Shown here: positions 60,946 through 64,000 of the stretch, piece by piece
How positions within the stretch are numbered: the first letter of the stretch is position 1
Layout: each line of letters starts with the position of its first letter
From: Flavobacterium nitratireducens
Lineage (GTDB): Bacteria > Bacteroidota > Bacteroidia > Flavobacteriales > Flavobacteriaceae
Reading direction: 5' to 3'
Length of the DNA stretch: 64,000 nt
Assembly (NCBI RefSeq): GCF_029625335.1
Contig: NZ_CP121111.1
Coordinates: 62,001-126,000, forward strand
The notes under the pieces: generated by a model
What the model was told of the DNA's origin: nothing
The model's input: the letters and a program-made list of their open reading frames with translations, nothing else
Databases searched by the model: none
Program-made: the position numbers and the translations under genes

Positions 60946-61737
60946 TTAATTCCTAACTTCTAACTCCTTAATAAATTCCGTTGCTGCTTGTCCAGCATTA
61001 TCCGTTTTCATAAAGTTTTCACCAATTAGGAATCCTTTATAACCATAAGGTTTTAGTTCTTGGATGGCTTCAATCGAACTAATACCGCTTTCAGAAACTT
61101 TGACAAAGTCATTTGGAATCATATCGGCCAATTGCTTACTGAAATCCAAACTTACTTCGAAAGTTTTTAAATTTCTATTATTTACTCCAATCATATCTAA
61201 AGTAGGCATGATGGATTTTTCTAATTCTTCTTGGTTGTGAACTTCTAATAAAACTTCTAGTCCTAAGCTTTTAGCAAATTCCGATAAGGATTTGATTTCT
61301 TCGCGTGTTAAAACCGCCGCGATTAGTAAAATCAAATCGGCGCCATGGGCTTTTGCTTCTAAGATTTGGTACTCATCTACAATGAATTCTTTCCTTAATA
61401 ACGGGATGTTTACCGAAGCTCTTGCCAATAATAAATCGTCCAGCGAACCGCCAAAGTATTTTCCATCTGTTAAAACCGAAATTCCACATGCGCCTGCATT
61501 TTCATAGCCTTTTACCACTTCTTCCACTGAAAAACTATGATTGATGACCGCTTTCGAAGGAGAACGACGTTTGTGCTCGGCAATGATTCCTGAGTTGCTG
61601 TTTCTTAGATTGTTACTTAAAGAAATGATTTTTTTTTCAAAGAAAACCGATGCTTCCAATTGGGAAACAGGAATAATTGATTTTTTAAGTTCGACTTCTC
61701 TCTTTTTATCAATGATGATTCTATCTAATATGTTCAT
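60946..61737 (-). CDS. trpC: indole-3-glycerol phosphate synthase
   Basis: 263 residues. GIIAEHKRRSPSKAVIN (about residues 50-66) is the family's substrate loop with the catalytic lysine, VLTDGKYFGGSLDDLLLARA and PLLRKEFIVDEYQILEAKAH follow with the second lysine, and VNNRNLKTFEVSLD and VSESGISSIEAIQELKPYGY the phosphate loop. It closes the indole ring of CdRP. Not fused to trpF, in contrast to enterobacteria. Confidence 0.95.
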   Translation of the reverse strand: MNILDRIIIDKKREVELKKSIIPVSQLEASVFFEKKIISLSNNLRNSNSGIIAEHKRRSPSKAVINHSFSVEEVVKGYENAGACGISVLTDGKYFGGSLDDLLLARASVNIPLLRKEFIVDEYQILEAKAHGADLILLIAAVLTREEIKSLSEFAKSLGLEVLLEVHNQEELEKSIMPTLDMIGVNNRNLKTFEVSLDFSKQLADMIPNDFVKVSESGISSIEAIQELKPYGYKGFLIGENFMKTDNAGQAATEFIKELEVRN

Positions 61738-61819
61738 TGTTTTTTGTTTAGAGTTTAATTGGTTTAAGGTTTAAAAAGTTCGAGTGCTGAAACTTTGAAC
61801 CTTAAACTTTAAACTAAAT

Positions 61820-62812
61820 TTATCTGCTTAATTCTTGTAATTTTTTCAAGGCTGCTAATCCTTTTCCAGAGAATAAGCTTTCCTTAGCTTGTTCAAATCC
61901 TTCAAGAGGTGTACAACCAGTAACAGTTGCAATTGCCAGTGCTGCATTGGCACAAACAACATTGTTTTGTGCTTCAGTTCCTTTTCCGGAAATAATATCG
62001 ATAAACATTTGCGCCGATTCAGCAACGGTTTTTCCTCCTTCGATATCACTTTGTTTAATTCGTTGCACACCAAAATCTTCTGGATGAATCATTCCTTCAG
62101 TACTATGGGTGATTACCTTGGTTGCACCTGTTAAAGATACTTCGTCATAGCCATCTAAGGCGTGAACAATGGTAAAATTACTATCGGTATTTTGATATAA
62201 ATAGCCATACATTCGAGCTAATTCGAGGTTAAAAACACCTAATAATTGGTTTTTAGGAAATGACGGATTAATCATTGGTCCTAAAATATTGAAAATAGTT
62301 CTTACCCCTAATTCTTTTCGGATAGGTCCCACGTTTTTCATTGCGGGGTGAAATAGAGGAGCATGTAAAATACATATTCCAGCCTGATCCACACATTTTT
62401 TTAGAAAATCCTGATCGTTACTAAATTTAACGCCTAAACTTTCCATTACATTACTAGAACCAGTGATCGAGGAAACCCCGTAATTTCCGTGTTTGGTTAC
62501 TTTTACACCTGCTCCTGCTGTAATAAATGAAGCCAAAGTAGAGATGTTAAAGGTGTCTTTTCCATCACCTCCTGTACCCACTAAATCGATAGTGTTGTAC
62601 TCGGATAAATCGATACGCACACACAATTCCTGAAGTGCTTCTCTAAATCCTGATAGCTCTTCAATGCTTATGCTTCGCATCATATATACGGTTAAAAATG
62701 CTGCAATCTGACTTGGGTTGTAGCTCCCGTTAGAAATATTAACCAAAACGTTTTTTGCTTCTTCTCTCGAAAGTAATTCGTTATTGATTAATCTATTTAA
62801 TATGTTTTTCAT
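61820..62812 (-). CDS. trpD: anthranilate phosphoribosyltransferase
   Basis: 330 residues. LVGTGGDGKDTFNISTLASF (from about residue 79) is the PRPP-binding GTGGD motif, KHGNYGVSSITGSSNVMESL the KHGN loop and GPMINPSFPKNQLLGVFNLE the rest of the family pattern. VHALDGYDEVSLTGATKVIT closes the active site. It attaches PRPP to anthranilate. It is not fused to trpG. Confidence 0.95.
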   Translation of the reverse strand: MKNILNRLINNELLSREEAKNVLVNISNGSYNPSQIAAFLTVYMMRSISIEELSGFREALQELCVRIDLSEYNTIDLVGTGGDGKDTFNISTLASFITAGAGVKVTKHGNYGVSSITGSSNVMESLGVKFSNDQDFLKKCVDQAGICILHAPLFHPAMKNVGPIRKELGVRTIFNILGPMINPSFPKNQLLGVFNLELARMYGYLYQNTDSNFTIVHALDGYDEVSLTGATKVITHSTEGMIHPEDFGVQRIKQSDIEGGKTVAESAQMFIDIISGKGTEAQNNVVCANAALAIATVTGCTPLEGFEQAKESLFSGKGLAALKKLQELSR

Positions 62813-62890
62813 TTTTTTAAGTTGCTAAGAATTTTGGTGACGAAAATTCTAAGTTTTATTAACTGAATACTGAAATCTGCAAACTGCTTA

Positions 62891-63457
62891 CTAACTATTT
62901 ACCCAGTTTTCAAGCATTTTTTTACCATTTGGTGTCAAAACACTTTCTGGGTGAAATTGTACCCCACGTACATCGTAGGTTTTATGGCGTAAGGACATTA
63001 CTTGACCATTTTCATCAAAAGAAGTGGCTTCTAAACTATCTGGCAAAGTGGCGTCTACAACCCATGAATGGTAACGTCCTACTTCAAATTCTTTTTCTAA
63101 ACCTTGAAAGGTGATTTCGTCATCAACAACGGTTTTTACGGTCGTCGCTACGCCGTGGTACACCTTGTCTAAGTTAGATAAGGTACCACCGTAAACTTCT
63201 CCAATTGCCTGCTGACCTAAGCATACACCAAAAATGCTTTTTGTGGGGCCGTATTTTTCGATAACAGGTTTGAGCAACCCCGCTTCATCTGGAATTCCAG
63301 GGCCTGGTGACAAAAGAATTTTATCAAATTGAGCAACATCCTCTAATTCAAATTCATCATTTCTATATACCGTAACCGCACAATTTAAATCTTCCAAATA
63401 ATGTACTAAATTGTAAGTGAAGCTATCGTAATTATCTATAACTAATATTTTTTTCAT
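62891..63457 (-). CDS. trpG: anthranilate/aminodeoxychorismate synthase glutamine amidotransferase subunit
   Basis: 188 residues of a class I amidotransferase: MKKILVIDNYDSFTYNLVHY, LLSPGPGIPDEAGLL, the nucleophile cysteine in FGVCLGQQAIGEVYGG (residue 79), and GVQFHPESVLTPNGKKMLEN with the catalytic His and Glu. It supplies ammonia to TrpE. The same subunit may also serve folate synthesis in bacteria with one copy, which cannot be judged here. Confidence 0.94.
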   Translation of the reverse strand: MKKILVIDNYDSFTYNLVHYLEDLNCAVTVYRNDEFELEDVAQFDKILLSPGPGIPDEAGLLKPVIEKYGPTKSIFGVCLGQQAIGEVYGGTLSNLDKVYHGVATTVKTVVDDEITFQGLEKEFEVGRYHSWVVDATLPDSLEATSFDENGQVMSLRHKTYDVRGVQFHPESVLTPNGKKMLENWVNS

Positions 63458-63530
63458 TTTATTTTTTGGTTTAAAGTTTTAGGTTCAGAGTATAAAAAAC
63501 TGAACACTAAAAACTGAACACTGAATACTT

Positions 63531-64000
63531 TTATATTGTTTCTGCCAAATCTAAAGCGGTATTTAATGCTCTTAATTTGTTATACACTTCCTGCATTTCG
63601 CTTTCTTCGTTAGAGCTCGCTACGATACCGGCACCTGCTTGGCAATGCAATTGATGGTTTTTACTCAAGAAAGTTCGGATCATTATGGCGTGATTAAAAT
63701 TGCCTTCAAAATCCATAAAACCAATTGCTCCACCATAAAAACTTCGACTCGTGGTTTCATAATCTTCAATTAATTGCATCGCTCGGTGTTTAGGAGCACC
63801 ACTTAAAGTTCCTGCTGGGAAAGTATCCGCAACGACTTGCATGGTTGTCGCATTATCGTGTAAATGTCCAGTAACTTTAGAAACCAAGTGGATTACGTGT
63901 GAGAAGAATTGCACCTCTCTATAACGCTCTACATTTACATTATGTCCGTGACGACTTAAGTCATTTCGAGCTAAGTCCACTAACATTACGTGTTCACTGT
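63531..64000 (-). CDS. trpE: anthranilate synthase component I (C-terminal part, window edge)
   Basis: At least 156 residues; the frame runs on past base 64000. SEHVMLVDLARNDLSRHG, VERYREVQFFSHVIHLVSKV and FPAGTLSGAPKHRAMQLIED are chorismate-binding enzyme motifs of TrpE, and FYGGAIGFMDFEGNFNHAIM and QAGAGIVASSNEESEMQEV its end. It makes anthranilate from chorismate. The N-terminal part with the tryptophan feedback site, and the operon promoter or leader, lie outside the window. Confidence 0.93.
   Translation of the reverse strand, partial: SEHVMLVDLARNDLSRHGHNVNVERYREVQFFSHVIHLVSKVTGHLHDNATTMQVVADTFPAGTLSGAPKHRAMQLIEDYETTSRSFYGGAIGFMDFEGNFNHAIMIRTFLSKNHQLHCQAGAGIVASSNEESEMQEVYNKLRALNTALDLAETI

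Noticed and set aside
1..64000. tRNA, rRNA, known riboswitches, prophage, secretion or toxin-antitoxin systems
   Set aside because: I looked for cloverleaf 3' arms, conserved riboswitch cores and hallmark genes and saw none that could be supported; a covariance-model search would be needed to exclude small RNAs.

Overview
The window is a piece of an AT-rich chromosome from a member of the Flavobacteriaceae, most likely Flavobacterium. The evidence is gene content (CcoN-CcoO fusion, one-heme CcoP, DUF4494, DUF5606, 2TM-domain proteins, DUF349 repeat protein), Bacteroidetes-type -7 promoter elements (TAnnTTTG) in front of several genes, and almost no Shine-Dalgarno sequences. No rRNA, tRNA, CRISPR array, prophage or intact insertion sequence was seen.

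Layout. 1-3.5 kb: partial pRiA4b ORF-3-like gene, HPP membrane protein, ClC-family protein, VOC protein and maltose acetyltransferase. 3.5-5.9 kb: a G/T-skewed block without genes, then two adjacent decayed thioredoxin-like genes. 5.9-9.5 kb: heme A synthase, CCA-adding-type nucleotidyltransferase, a GxxExxY gene inside an inverted-repeat cassette, and the tRNA t6A gene tsaC. 9.6-15.8 kb: a surface-glycan cluster (glf, DUF4422, four glycosyltransferases, an LPS-kinase-like gene) in which five of seven genes are broken. 15.9-25.8 kb: housekeeping genes (dapD, ruvX, mqo, def, DUF5606, mazG), a FUSC transporter, a 69-bp tandem repeat at the 3' end of mazG, and a transglutaminase-like gene. 26.4-29.2 kb: a LytS/LytTR two-component system with three copies of the 2TM domain. 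29.2-29.9 kb: repeats that have cut off an SRPBCC gene.

30-42.7 kb is a microaerobic respiration region: a Crp/Fnr regulator, the copper ATPase ccoI, ccoS-ccoNO-ccoQ-ccoP-ccoG-ccoH and a TauE/SafE-like gene (cbb3 oxidase and its assembly), and hemN (oxygen-independent heme synthesis). Three near-identical 14-bp palindromes lie upstream of ccoI, ccoS and hemN, each centred exactly 33 bp from the centre of a -7 element. This points to one directly Fnr-activated regulon. 42.8-57.5 kb: DUF349 protein, AlkB-like dioxygenase, DUF389 protein, NhaA, YaaA, a TetR-TolC-EmrA-EmrB efflux operon with a clear operator, DUF4494, TSUP, and small unknown genes. 57.6-64 kb: tryptophan operon trpE-G-D-C-F-B-(gamma-glutamylcyclotransferase-like)-A, read on the minus strand, with unusually wide, repeat-filled spacers.

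An important caution: seven genes spread over the window are split by one-base changes in A/T runs of 6-8 bases (DUF4422, glf, a glycosyltransferase, a GT9 gene, FUSC, ccoG, DUF389). These may be real decay, slippage switches, or homopolymer sequencing errors. The multi-stop genes at 4.7-5.9 kb and the double-nonsense glycosyltransferase at 13.9 kb cannot be explained by homopolymer errors.
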